A stretch of 64,000 nt of DNA from Helopsaltes ochotensis (Eukaryota; Chordata; Aves; Passeriformes; Locustellidae). Position numbers and translations under genes: made by a program. Positions within the stretch are counted from its first letter, which is position 1. The number at the start of each line of letters is the position of its first letter. The notes beneath the pieces are model-generated. The model searched no databases. It was not told the DNA's origin and was given only the letters and a program-made list of their open reading frames with translations. Below are positions 13,263-24,598 of the stretch, in pieces. Where the stretch lies: contig VXBM01000283.1 of NCBI GenBank assembly GCA_013400155.1, positions 1-64,000 of the forward strand. The letters run 5' to 3'.

Positions 13263-13318
13263 CATTACTTTTTCTTCTTTCCCTCTCATCCATTACTTTT
13301 TCTTCTTTCCCTCTCATC
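13263..13318 (+). repeat. 28-bp perfect tandem duplication
   Basis: The 28-bp unit at 13263-13290 (cattactttttcttctttcc, then ctctcatc) is repeated exactly at 13291-13318 and followed by the first three bases of a third copy. The exact match suggests a recent duplication, and it may be polymorphic. Confidence 0.9.
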
Positions 13319-14274
13319 CATATGCACTTTATTCTTCTTTCTATTTCACTATTTTTACTTATAGGATTCATCCCTACCACGGAAGTGTTTGAAAACAGCA
13401 GTTATATTGTTCTGGCACTGTACAAATACCACAGTGCCAACCTGAAATACTTACAGTTTAAGATATAGGCTTGCTTCTGGGGTGGGTTTATTTAAAGAGG
13501 GAATTGTACCTGAATATGAATCGATCTAGGTTAGTTTTATATTAGTTTCACTGTGAAAACAAACTTTCTCACTCAATCCTACATCTATATTTACTTTCCT
13601 TTTATAGCCATGTAATTCCATACACTTTGACAAAATGAATTATGTCTCATGCTAGCTTTAACAATAAGAGGAACAAATGCAAACAACACATTATACAGGT
13701 AAACACTACAGGACACAGCCATTAGAAGATATACTGCAATGCAAATTGTATGCTTCAGATGCTGAAAAAGATTGTAATGTTCTTGCGTTTGGTTATTTTT
13801 ACTCCCCTCGATTTAGTCCAAAGTACCCAAGATGCTTGGTGGGTCTGTTACTCTGAGATGGATTACGCGATGCAATTACTTTAGTAGAAGGAAACATTTG
13901 CCTCAAACTGTATGGAAGTCAATTTTATGCAGTTCAATTTGGATTTCAAAACAGTCTCCTACACACAGAACATAAACACCCTCCCTCTTGTCTAGGTGGA
14001 GGCAGTAAAATGAGGCTCCTAATTCACACTGGGTGGTAGGAGGCATGCTGAAACGGGGACCCACTTCTGCAATCTGTGCAAGAGGAGGGAGTCCCAGGAA
14101 CCTGGGAAAATGGTGCAAAGCTGTTCCAGTTAGTACTGTGAGTTTTATAATGGCTCCACTGATTATTGTAACATTGGCTGGTAAAAGCTGGCTTTAGTTT
14201 TATCTCCTTATTTCCAGATTTTGACTTTATTTTGCTCTTTTTCTTTTGTTGTTCTTCCCCCTACTCCAGGCTGG

Positions 14275-14356
14275 GGGTTTTGGTTTTTGTTTATTTGTTG
14301 GTTGGGGTTTTTTGTTTTGTTTTGTTTTGTTTTGTTTGGGTTCTTGTTTGGTTTTT
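14275..14356 (+). repeat. T/G-rich low-complexity tract
   Basis: The tract is dominated by ttttg units with a few C and A. It is one of the T/G tracts that recur through the window and has no coding value. Confidence 0.65.
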
Positions 14357-14699
14357 TATGGTCCTCATCAAGCAGCTGTTCCTAATGTGGGTGCCTGATC
14401 ACTGCTGCTTTTCATTTGCCATAGTCCCTCCAGGACACTCATGTCATCAACACCTGTTTCTTATTCTTTTGGGTGGTTGCTAAAAGGCACATTAACCAGA
14501 TCCTTCGGTGTCATCCACAGAAATTACCTATTGCTAAGGTAAACAAAGACTAAGACTCCAACTCTGTTATCTTCCCTTTTGCCTTTCTTTCTTCTGTTTT
14601 TTGGGTTGGCTTTTTTTACCCCCAGTCTCTTCCATCATAGGAGGGCAAAGTACCTGTTTTTTGGTGGTTTTTTTGTTTCAATCCCTTGTCAATTCTTAC

Positions 14700-15180
14700 T
14701 TCTATGTAGAATCATAAACATTCCAACAATTACAGTTTAAAACAATACCATTAGTTATGACTTTCTTACATGTACTAAAATAGTGTCCTCCCTTGCCAAC
14801 CCACTAGCCACACACCCACCAGCAAGTCAACAGCATTCTTAGTACTTGCTTTTATAGTGAGTACATGCAAAAAAAATCTGCTCATAAAACAACTGTAAAT
14901 TTAACTTTTTGGCCTCTATTTTTTCTTTTTTTTTTATTCTTGGCTGAAATGAAGAGAAATGGACCCTTTGTCTGATTTTGCCAGTAGTTACAGCCTGCAG
15001 TTTTACCTCTGTAAAATTGCATTCTAGTTGGTGAACTAGATTTAAGTCTTACAATTCACACTGCATTGATCACTGCTCTAGTCCTCCTCTAAAGTGTCAT
15101 TTTAGTACATGCAAGAAAGTCATAACTAATAGTATTGGTTTTAACTGTAATTGTTGGAATGTTTATTGTTCTACATAGAA
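14700..15180. repeat. Inverted repeat: two 82-bp arms around a 317-bp spacer
   Basis: Arm 14700-14781 is the reverse complement of arm 15099-15180 with 6 mismatches and no gaps (76 of 82). The outer ends are ttctatgtagaa; the inner ends are atgtactaaaat. The spacer (14782-15098) is AT-rich non-coding DNA with no recognised gene. No clear target-site duplication flanks the arms (left aattcttac, right aatatactc). The structure could be a short non-autonomous DNA transposon with long terminal repeats, or a local inverted duplication made by template switching. A transcript across it would fold into a long double-stranded hairpin. Confidence 0.9.
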
Positions 15181-18100
15181 AATATACTCATTAGATGGGA
15201 CTCATTCTCCAATAAGTTTCTTTTGGCAGAGCTTTTCTTGGTGGGCAGTAAGGAGGACAGAGTTGTTTATTTTTTTGGAAAGATTTGATAAGATGTTTAA
15301 AAAACCTTATGGAAAACAATACTAAGTCTAAATCTCTCTATTTTTAATAGGCAGAAAATGCAATTAACCATCTTTCCCTAGAGTAGCAATATAGCAAGCT
15401 CCAGCAGGTGTGTTACTATTGCAATATCAGAATAAAAAGTCTAGTCAGCCTTTCACTATAAAAATATGTGAAATGCAGAGCAGATGCTGTAATAACCATT
15501 AATTTACATTCACCAACTATATTTGTTGTAAAAGTAGATGAGAACACTGGAAAAACAAGTTATTTTTGGCTCTTCCCTGCAATATCACAAGAAAACTACT
15601 GTAATGTGTTTAGCAGAGCAATGAATACATATTGGCCAAATTTATCTCTGCTATAACCCCACAGAAATGTAGAATGAATTTAATTCTAAATTTTATTTTG
15701 TGGAAGGAAGGATACAATTAAAGGAGTTTATTGAACATCACCAGAAATTTTCCAGATCTGGTATTGAACCAACTTTGAAAAACTTCCCAAGGAAACTAGA
15801 ATGATATGCAGATTTTACCTAAATTTTACTGTTCAGGCTTTACACTTGTAACTTTCTATTAGAAACAGATTTTAGTGAGCTGTGTAATAACCTGTATCCA
15901 GAGGAACTCAAAAAGAAGGTAGCATTCCTTGGATGCTGATTTCTGTAAGCCTTCTGTGCTTCTTTGTACTGATTTTACCATGCAGTTTGTCCTGCAGAAC
16001 TACAAGTCGATGGTGGCACTTCTGGACTGCTGGGTGAAACAGTCAACAGTATCTTAAGTTCCATAGTAGGTTTCATGTGGGGATGCTCAAATGCTGTATA
16101 TACAATTAAATGAACTTTGCCATAGGGAAATTTATGCTATTTATTTCTTTTTTGAGATGAAAACAAAAAGCTGCACCAGCCTTGCCAGTTTACTAGAGGG
16201 GCTGAAAGTCCTCACAACAAAGCACACTGTTCAAATAATGAAATAATTTGCCCTCAAACTCACAGGATGTGTGTCACTTCTGTCTGTTGTGTAATATCTG
16301 ACACCCTTTTGACTAATGATGAAGAATAAGAAGCAGTGAAATAATTTCAAAATTATTCTTGACTTCATTTTTCATGAGAAAAATGAATACTGTTATTAAA
16401 CGAGAATTTTAACTTCTCTGCAAAGTTGTCTTTTTGTATTGGGACTACAATCTTAACAGATTGTGGTTCTAACACATCAAGACATACGACTTTTTCTCTC
16501 TGTTATTCATGCAGGGGGGTATTTATGATATTTTGTCTATATTTTACTGTTTTACAAATCAGATTTTTTTCTTAAGCCCTATTATACATCTGCCTCAGTT
16601 TTGAATGGAAAACTGATTAACGTCTTTTGCTGGTGACTTGCTAGACCTGTGAACCACACCAGGGAAAATTGTTTCAGGTTGGCTATTAAGCCAAACTTTC
16701 AGGTTTTCCAGCAAAGCAAAATAAAGCCACACATTAAATAAATTATCAGAGGTTCCTTTTAGTAGAAAAATTTGTAGAGGCTTTTGTTTTATGCCTCTTA
16801 TTTTTCAATGAAAACAACTGAGAAAATTTACTAGAGATTTGCAGGTAAATTTAGTTCAAGATGGGCATTTTTCAGAATAAAAAACACGCTTGAAGTCTTT
16901 TTTCCTGCTGGAAGTATAACCATTGTGCTGCATCCTTAGTTTTAGTGGAAGAGCTAGTACTTGAGAGTTTCATGCTGAGCAAATTTGAGCAAGGTGAGAT
17001 AAGTGGTCAGACAGTGACTTTCAGTGAATCTCCCCCATCAATCACACAAAGGATGAGGGGAGGGGGGAGGAGAGAGAAAGAGGGGGATTCTCAGATGAAA
17101 TGAGGAGAGCTATGATGGTTTGAGATGCTTTGGGAAGGAAGACACCTGTCCTGGTTCAGGGACAGCACCTTACGACAGAGACAGGGCAATAAAGGGAGAA
17201 GATGGCATTTATGAATGCATCACTTTTCAGTGGTCCTGTGTATGGTTCTGGCTTTAACCCTGACCCAGAGGGATATTCACACAACATGACTGTGGTGATT
17301 TTACATTGTCAGCTGCTTTCCCTGGACTCCCTCCATTGTCAGTGGAAAGGAAATATTTCTCTGGAGGGTAATTCAGAAAAGGAGCCTAATTTAGTTGAGC
17401 AGAATTGGTCTTTACAGAATACCTACTTTTCTCCGTTGCCTATGGAGGGCATCTAAATCTGGGTTTAAAGATAAATGGTGTGATTACTTTCTTTTCCTCA
17501 GTGGTTCTTCTCTGACTTTAAAGGTCCTGGGTAGCTGGACCATTATGATATTTCCTCTGGAGATCTGTCAGTACTCAGATAGACAGAAAAGAATGCATTT
17601 CAGATGCCAATTTCTTAAACTAATTAAGGTCTTAAATTCTTAGACCAAATGCATTTAAAAGATGTGGAATCAAAAAATTGAATCTCTATTAACCGACTGG
17701 TAATGGACTTACAAAGAGGATATAGTCACAGGGACTATAACCAGAGTGCAGGATTGATCTTGACTGGCTACCTGGGGTAGAAAAAAAACACATATCACAT
17801 TCTGGACAAGTAAATGCTATCTGGAAAGGAAAGTCTTAACTTTATTTGCATTGAGCACACCACCACAGAATGGTGTTTTCAAGAAAATGTCAGTTCAACA
17901 GTAGTTATATCTACTTCAACAGGTAATGCAGTGTAAAGGAAGTAGATGTGTGGGATAGAAGAGCTGATGCTGAGCATCTTGAACCCATTGTGCCTGGTAC
18001 ACAGTGTGAGTTTGTGTTGTTCTTTGGACTAGCTTTACTGTATTAGTTACCTTGAATGGATGCACACACATGCAAGCTACACACAGCAGTAGAGAATGCA

Positions 18101-19736
18101 TTTTCTATTTTTGTCATTATTAATTTTATGGTATATTTTCGTCCCTTGTGACTTTAATTTTTTTGCATATCTCATTTATTCTCCCTCACTTTCAGTTATT
18201 TTTATCATTCTTCTGAGGCTGGTAGGACTTCAGAGAAAAACTCATGTAGCCACATGGACTCAACTACCCACTGGCCAACTGAACAATTGCATCTTGACAT
18301 GTCCAGTGTCTCCAGGCAGCATGAATTGTGAAAGAAACACTGCAAAGCTAAAATGTTTGTAGTATGCACTCCCTCTCATTCTGTACATACAGCATGGGCA
18401 TCTCATGGCATGTATGTACAGCTTTAAGCTTCCCATTAACTTCAGGCACAGCAAAAAGTAAATTATTATCTTCTTGTCCTGAGAGTGTAACACAAAAGCA
18501 CAACTAGCTCCACAAACTCTACAAGAACTTGGCCTAGTTTTCAAGTGTGGGTAATTAAGGACCTGCCAACCCTTATCTGTGGCACAGTTCCAACACTACT
18601 GTTCTCCTGCTGGCCTACTATTGCTATCCCCAGGAGATCCAGCCCTGGAGGAATAATCATCCGCAAATTCCATTCAGGCATTTGCCTGTCTCCCAAGATT
18701 CTCCAAAAGGTGGTGATGTTCACCTCCGTGTGTTTTTTAATGCGAAGAGCAGGTAGGGATTGGTGACCATCAAGAGTATCTAAAAGACAAGGAAGCACAA
18801 CCTGGGTATCACTTCAAGCAGGAGTGATTTGAAGTGGGTGCTTTCAAACATGCATTGCTTTTTTTTTTAGAGCTGTTCTGTTCAGGTATGATGCATTTTA
18901 ATTAGAATTTGGAAAGAGTACCAGCAAAAGCACAGATAGGAAAGGGAAGAACAGTTTGGCCTTGCCTTAGCAGAGAACTTGTGCTGCACATTCTCATTGC
19001 ACTTGCTATGCCATTTATTAATATTGCAGCGAGGATGGTACAACTGTAATCATTTGTGATTTCAATAATTTATATCAATACACAATTCATGAATTCTATG
19101 TTTGCGCATTTGGAGAATGCTACAGCTGAAGAGGATCTACTGAAAATGTAAGAGATGAGTATTTCTAATCATATCCATGTTCTTTTCAGTTCCCTGCAAG
19201 AACAAGGCAGCTACAAAATGCAAAGATACAGGTAATTACTGGCATCAAAACTGCTGCAAAATACATGAATGAATGCAGGTCATCAAACAAGAAAAATTAC
19301 CCATGAATCTGTGTGTTGAAAACAGTGTGTAAACATTGTATTTTTAGCTCTTGAGTCATCAGAGAGCACAAAACCATCTCTGTTCAAATGAAATCAGCAG
19401 CCCACCTTTCTTTTTTTGGATCTTGGTACGTAAGTATGTACATTTATATATTTATGTCATGTGTATAAAATACTCAATTCTCTCTCTCTTTCTCTCTCTC
19501 TTTCTCTGTCTTGAATAGACTCAGTTTCCAAAGTATATCAAAATGCAAACACAAAATTTCCTAAGAAGTCGCAGCAGTTTCTGGGCAGTAGTTCTTCACT
19601 GATTGTAAAGAGAGGCAATCTGATGTGATGACCAGTAAGCGTCAACTATCACTTTGTAAATCTGAGACTTAGGTGTATAGTGGTTCTGAATACCTTTGGG
19701 GGTTAATAATGTGGGTTGCAAGAGATTTTTTCCTTC
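15181..19736. other. Non-coding AT-rich stretch, no gene seen
   Basis: I see no gene or transposon. The stretch holds a purine-rich patch with G runs (about 17051-17087), a minus-strand open frame of 85 codons at 18541-18798 that I do not recognise, and a CT microsatellite (19480-19511). Confidence 0.55.
19480..19511 (+). repeat. CT-rich microsatellite
   Basis: An interrupted (TC)n run with TTTC breaks. It is a simple-sequence repeat with no other role visible. Confidence 0.85.
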
Positions 19737-19913
19737 TGTTTGTTTGTTTGTTTGGTTTTTTTTGTTTTTGTTTGTTTGTTGTGTGTTTGTTTGTTGGGGC
19801 AGGGTTTTTTGTTGTTTGGTTGGTTTTGGCTTTTTTGTGGGTTTTTGTTTTGTTTGTTTATTTGGGTTTTTTGTTTGTTTTGTTTCTTTGTTTTTGTTGC
19901 TGGTTTTGGTTTT
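19737..19913 (+). repeat. 177-base tract of almost only T and G
   Basis: By count, only 6 of 177 bases are A or C (19800, 19801, 19830, 19860, 19886, 19900). The rest is irregular mixtures of tttg, ggtttt and tgtttg. Four overlapping open frames arise here on both strands (rich in Phe, Cys, Val and Leu on +; Asn, Lys, Gln and Thr on -). They are composition artefacts. Confidence 0.9.
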
Positions 19914-21086
19914 AAAAATTTGGGATGTTAGGGTGTTTTCTAATGAAAGCCCAGTTCTGTGAGCATTTAGAGGTAGAACAAAGCTGCTGAAAATGAAGAG
20001 AAAGACACACAAAATAAAAGAATTAACTCTGCTACTAGACTGTCAGTTCGTGGAGCCAATTATGTCTAGCAAGCACATAACTGTGTAGGAAAGCAGGGCA
20101 GATTCTCCTCTACTGGCAGACCAGTTATATTTGAAAAGACAATGTGTCATCTGTCACGCTCAATGGCACAAGAGCTTTCTTTTCTGGATATAAAATGTAA
20201 TCATTGCCAGAGGTTGGAACTTGGGTTTGTCTCTTAAGTTTATTTATTTATGCTATTTGTCATGAAAAAAATGACAAATCAAGGCAAACATCTTCAAAAG
20301 AAAACTGATGACCAGATCAGAAACAATAGTTGAAACAAGATGAGGAGATTAGGGTGGTTTAGATTTCTTTTGAAGAAAGATCAGGTCCCATTTTTCTAGC
20401 TGTCAGAATTATTGATAGTTTAATTTGTAAGTCTTTTTGTGCCAACCTAATTTTCATTGATGACATGAAAACTTTATGACTCAAAAATTAGGATTTCCTT
20501 TTTATAGGTGATTTCAAATAGAATTTTTAAATAAAACTTCAAAGCTCCTGTTCAACTGAATAATTCCTGCCTCAACTTTACTGTTTATAGTTATATATTT
20601 GCATAGACATTGCAAACAGTTTTAACACAATCAGATAATTCGGGCTGCTGTCATTTGAAATTACTTATTGCCTCAATTACTCTTAAAAGTAGTAAATAGT
20701 CATAAAAACCCACTACCATGCTTATTTTGCTGTCACCACAAATGGTAGTGCAACAGCAGATCAGAAATTTTCAGAAAATTTTCACACCGGTGAAGATTGA
20801 ACATGAGGTACCTCATGAGAAATTAAAATATCCTGCTGAATGTGCTTTCAGTTTTCTTTTAAATGGAAGGGGAAAAGGCCCTAAGAATTATGTATTGTTT
20901 GGGTATGAAAAGTGTCATTCAGAAACACGGCAACAATGAGAAATTCTAACTTTACATATATGTTTTTCATCCAAAAAGCTAAACTGTTCAACTCAGTCAT
21001 CAAGGAAAAAGAATCTGAATAACTAAAGGATCATGTTCTTGTAGAGAAAAAAAAATTGACAGTTGCAATTTTTGTTTGATACAGCT

Positions 21087-21149
21087 CAACCAAAAAAAAC
21101 CAAAAAAACAAAAAAACCCCCAAAAAAACAAAAAGGAAGAAAAAAAATC
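21087..21149 (+). repeat. A/C-rich low-complexity tract
   Basis: A-rich sequence broken by short C runs (aaccaaaaaa, aaacccccaaa). It is the complement-type counterpart of the T/G tracts elsewhere. Confidence 0.7.
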
Positions 21150-22384
21150 CTGGAAGTATGTGTTGTTGAGAATTCTGTTTTATAATGCAGACACTATAAA
21201 TTACAGACATAAACAAAGAGATTCTAGTAATGTCCTTATCCAGATGAGCTGTGCTCTCATGATTAATCATATCACCAGAAACCTGCATAATCTATAGCTG
21301 CCTGTCTTATTTATGTCTATTGGGCTATCAAATGTTCCCATTTCATTAAGTGCTTGCTCTCTACTGAGAAGATAGTTAATATTTTGCTTCACTGTGGGCT
21401 TTTTCCAGGGCTCCATGCTCCAAAGCCTAGTAGCCCCACTTAGTTTCTGTTATTTTCCAGGCAATGCTCTCTGTCAGCAGTTCTCAAGTTCCCACATTAG
21501 GGCCTTTTCACCTATGAGGACAAATTTCTGATTAGAAGGCCTTCATTAGGGGGCTATACTCTTTTCAGTATACTTGTAGGTGTTATACAATCTGTAAATA
21601 AGGTTAGATGTTTTCTAGAAGTCTAAATGGTCCCCTTTCTCCCTGTTGCATCTAGCATGTGCCAACTAACTGGCATCATTAGGGTGTCCCTACCTCAGGG
21701 GCAAACGTTCTGTCTTGAAAGAAAGAAGGTTTCTGAGGGCAATTCAGTGTCTTTTTTTCTTCAGGATATGGTACTTCCTGGAGGCAAGTTCACAACTTAA
21801 GCCCTCTGTAGTCAGGGGAGAGACATAGTTCCAGAGGGCAGATCTGAGCCACAGGTAGGCTTACTTTTCCTTTGGAAATGCCTCTATGTTTCTCCTGACT
21901 GTAGTAGGAGCCTAAGATGATCAAAGCTACAGCAGAGGTGCAGAGAAGTGGAGCAACCAAAAGGGTTTAGTTTGGCAGGAGATCTGCCAGGTAGGGGTGC
22001 AGCAGCCTCTGATCAGACTTGTCATGAAGTGACGGGCAGTGAAGTTGTTCTGACTGTTGAAGAACAGGAAAGGAGAGGAATACACAGTTGGAAATTACTT
22101 TTAAAAACATCACTGAACATTAAAAAATGTGACTTGAAGGATAGAACAAGTTGGACAAATACATCCTATGTTCCTACTCTTCATTCTTCCAGGTCAAAAA
22201 TTACCAGTCTCTCATGTTTTGCAATTTCCTGGTAGCTGACATTTTCAGAGAAGAAAAATGACAGCTTTAAAGGAAGGAAAAGGGGAATAGTGAAGGAAGA
22301 AGATGAAGTAAAAACACGACAGGTTCCAAGAGATATGGAAAGTGAGCAGGGTATAGGAAGATTTGAAACAGCAGAGGAGAATTG

Positions 22385-22404
22385 TGATCAAATTAATTTG
22401 ATCA
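22385..22404. repeat. 20-bp perfect palindrome
   Basis: tgatcaaattaatttgatca reads the same on both strands and has no spacer. It could be a cruciform-prone site or a symmetric factor site. It lies in AT-rich DNA with no nearby gene. Confidence 0.85.
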
Positions 22405-24397
22405 AATTTGATGAAGTTAATTAGTTTTTCAAACATGAATATGCATAGGATGCATGGTATGTGTGTGCACATAAGAAGGATGGAATCAAGGAAAATAAAA
22501 ACTGTCACCTCCCAAGGGTGTATTAGCTGTACATAAACCATTCTCAGTGAGATAACCTGTTCTTAAAAACTCCCACTGATGAAGGACCCCCAGTCTTGCC
22601 TGGAAGTGTATTATGCTGTTTAACCATCACTATTTGTTCTCCTAACAGCGACTATAAATCTTACTTGCTGTAGTTTAACTTCACTCATGCCCTGTTCATT
22701 GTGGAGAAGGAGAAACAGGACATGCTTCTCCTCTATTCTACAGCCTGCTACATATTTGAACAGTTATGGTATTAACTCTATGGTGTTAATTCTTTTCTCT
22801 TGCCTTTACAACCCCCTCTTGTCCAGATATATTTCCTAGGCTTCTGTTATGTCCAGCTGTTCCCCATCTTTATTAGCAAACATGCTCAAAACTGCCCAAA
22901 ACTGCTCCACTCAAGAGCATCTATCTCAGTTTCTGAGTGATCTGAAAATATGTCCCTATGCTGACCGGCAGCACTTTTATTTGCATGTCTTCTTATTTGT
23001 AATAGGGGAGCGCTATTGATTCACATCTTTAAAATCTACTTTAATACCCATTCTTCCCCCATGGTTAAGCACATAAGGTGCTGTATTTTGGGTGAAATTT
23101 GACTGTTCCTGGAAAACTGTATCGTATATTTCCTGTCATGTAATTGCCTCGGGGGTTTTTTTGTAATTCTGGTCCCAATCTCTTAGTGTGTTGCAGTTAC
23201 ATGCATCTTGAGCTCATCAGACAACATAACAAACTTACTCTCCATTTCATCATTCTTGGCACTTGGGCAAACACTGAAAGGGCCCAGAAGAAAAACTTGT
23301 AACACCCCTTGGTATATCCACACCAACAGCCAGCCACTGAAATAGCCAGTTTCTCTCTGACTATCCTTTTCCAAATACTCTTGTGATCACCTTTGAGTAC
23401 TTTCATCAGGAAGCAATGATGCATTTAGACATCTTTTTCCAGGATGCCCAGTTCATTCTAAGCTCTCATTTTTGGCTGCACTTCATAATGAGCATTGATA
23501 TTTGTACAGCTGCTGTCTATCTTCCTGGTTGGCGAATAAGGGCCTGATTATTTTCCAACAACTTTTGTAATTACCCTTGAAGAAGTAAATTGCTATCTAT
23601 TATGTACAGTCCATCTGTCATTATGATAACTGTTCCTCTCTTCATAATATTTCCATGTTGGCTTTAACTTGCAAGCTTTTGTAGACTGGAGAAGATTTCA
23701 TGAATGCTGTTGTCTGTGCTGTGAGGAACAAACAACAAATTTCAAAGGTAGGAAGACTACTCCAATGAGTATAGCTGTAAAGGTGTTTCTCATAATATGC
23801 TCTGGGTCTATGGTTTGTTTAGTTTCTAAAAATCTCTCTACTGATGCATGACATGAAGGAAAATTGGATTTTCTAGCATATGTTTTTCTACTCAGCCACC
23901 TTTCTTTGTATGAAAAAGTAGTAAAGAGATCTCATAAGTCAACTTCATACTCTTTCCTGTGCAAACTCTGTGCACATTTACAGTGCCTCATTTCAGATTG
24001 TTGGCTGGAGCAAAATTTTCTACTTGTGATGTTAGCTGGCGCATTGTGTTTGCTCCCACCTTGGAATAAGATAAATTCTCTCAGGAAATATACTGCAAAA
24101 ATGTTATTAAGAACAGTTTAGAAGAAAAATGCCTGGAAGTGTATTAAAGCATAAATCTTTTGATAGCACCTTATAACAAAGATCTGTTATTCAAGTTGCA
24201 CAGATTTAAAATCTGAAGTAGGTTTGAAGGGTAGAGTTTGAGGAAATAATGTTCACCTATACGCAGCATGGAACATCATCACTAATATAATTAGAAGCCT
24301 TATTTCTCCATAGACTAGTCAGAAATCCTTACAGAATATAACACCTTCAAATTTGATTCTCAAAAGTGTTAATTAAGCTTTTCTAAATTCTTAGGTG

Positions 24398-24505
24398 TCC
24401 TTTGGTTTGGTTTTGGTTGGGTTTTTGCCTTTTTTTGTGCTTGGGGGTTTTTTGGGGGTGGGAGGATGCAGTCTGTTGTTCTGTTGTGGTTGATCTTTTT
24501 TGTTG
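24398..24505 (+). repeat. T/G-rich tract with G runs
   Basis: The tract contains ttggg, gggggttttttggggg and tgggagg (about 24415-24463), so at least four runs of three or more G occur close together. This is compatible with a G-quadruplex on the + strand, although one loop would be long. Confidence 0.6.
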
Positions 24506-24560
24506 TTTGGTCTCAATTGTTTGAAAACAGGGGTAGGAAGCTTTGCCCAGAATTTTTATG

Positions 24561-24598
24561 TGGCTTTAAGTGAGAAATATGGCTTTAAGTGAGATATA
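24561..24598 (+). repeat. 19-bp tandem duplication
   Basis: Units 24561-24579 and 24580-24598 (tggctttaagtgagaaata) differ at one base. This is a local duplication. Confidence 0.8.

Larger units (their letters stand above)
9317..14699. other. Non-coding AT-rich stretch, no gene seen
   Basis: No gene or clear transposon is seen. The stretch holds a TA/TG-rich patch (about 11748-11790), a very long T run (12929-12998), a 28-bp tandem duplication (13263-13318) and a T/G-rich tract (about 14275-14356). Open frames stay below about 85 codons and have no domains. Confidence 0.55.

Noticed and set aside
19596..20012. 138-codon minus-strand frame and its + strand partners
   Set aside because: They are products of the T/G tract; the protein is almost only Lys, Thr, Asn and Gln.
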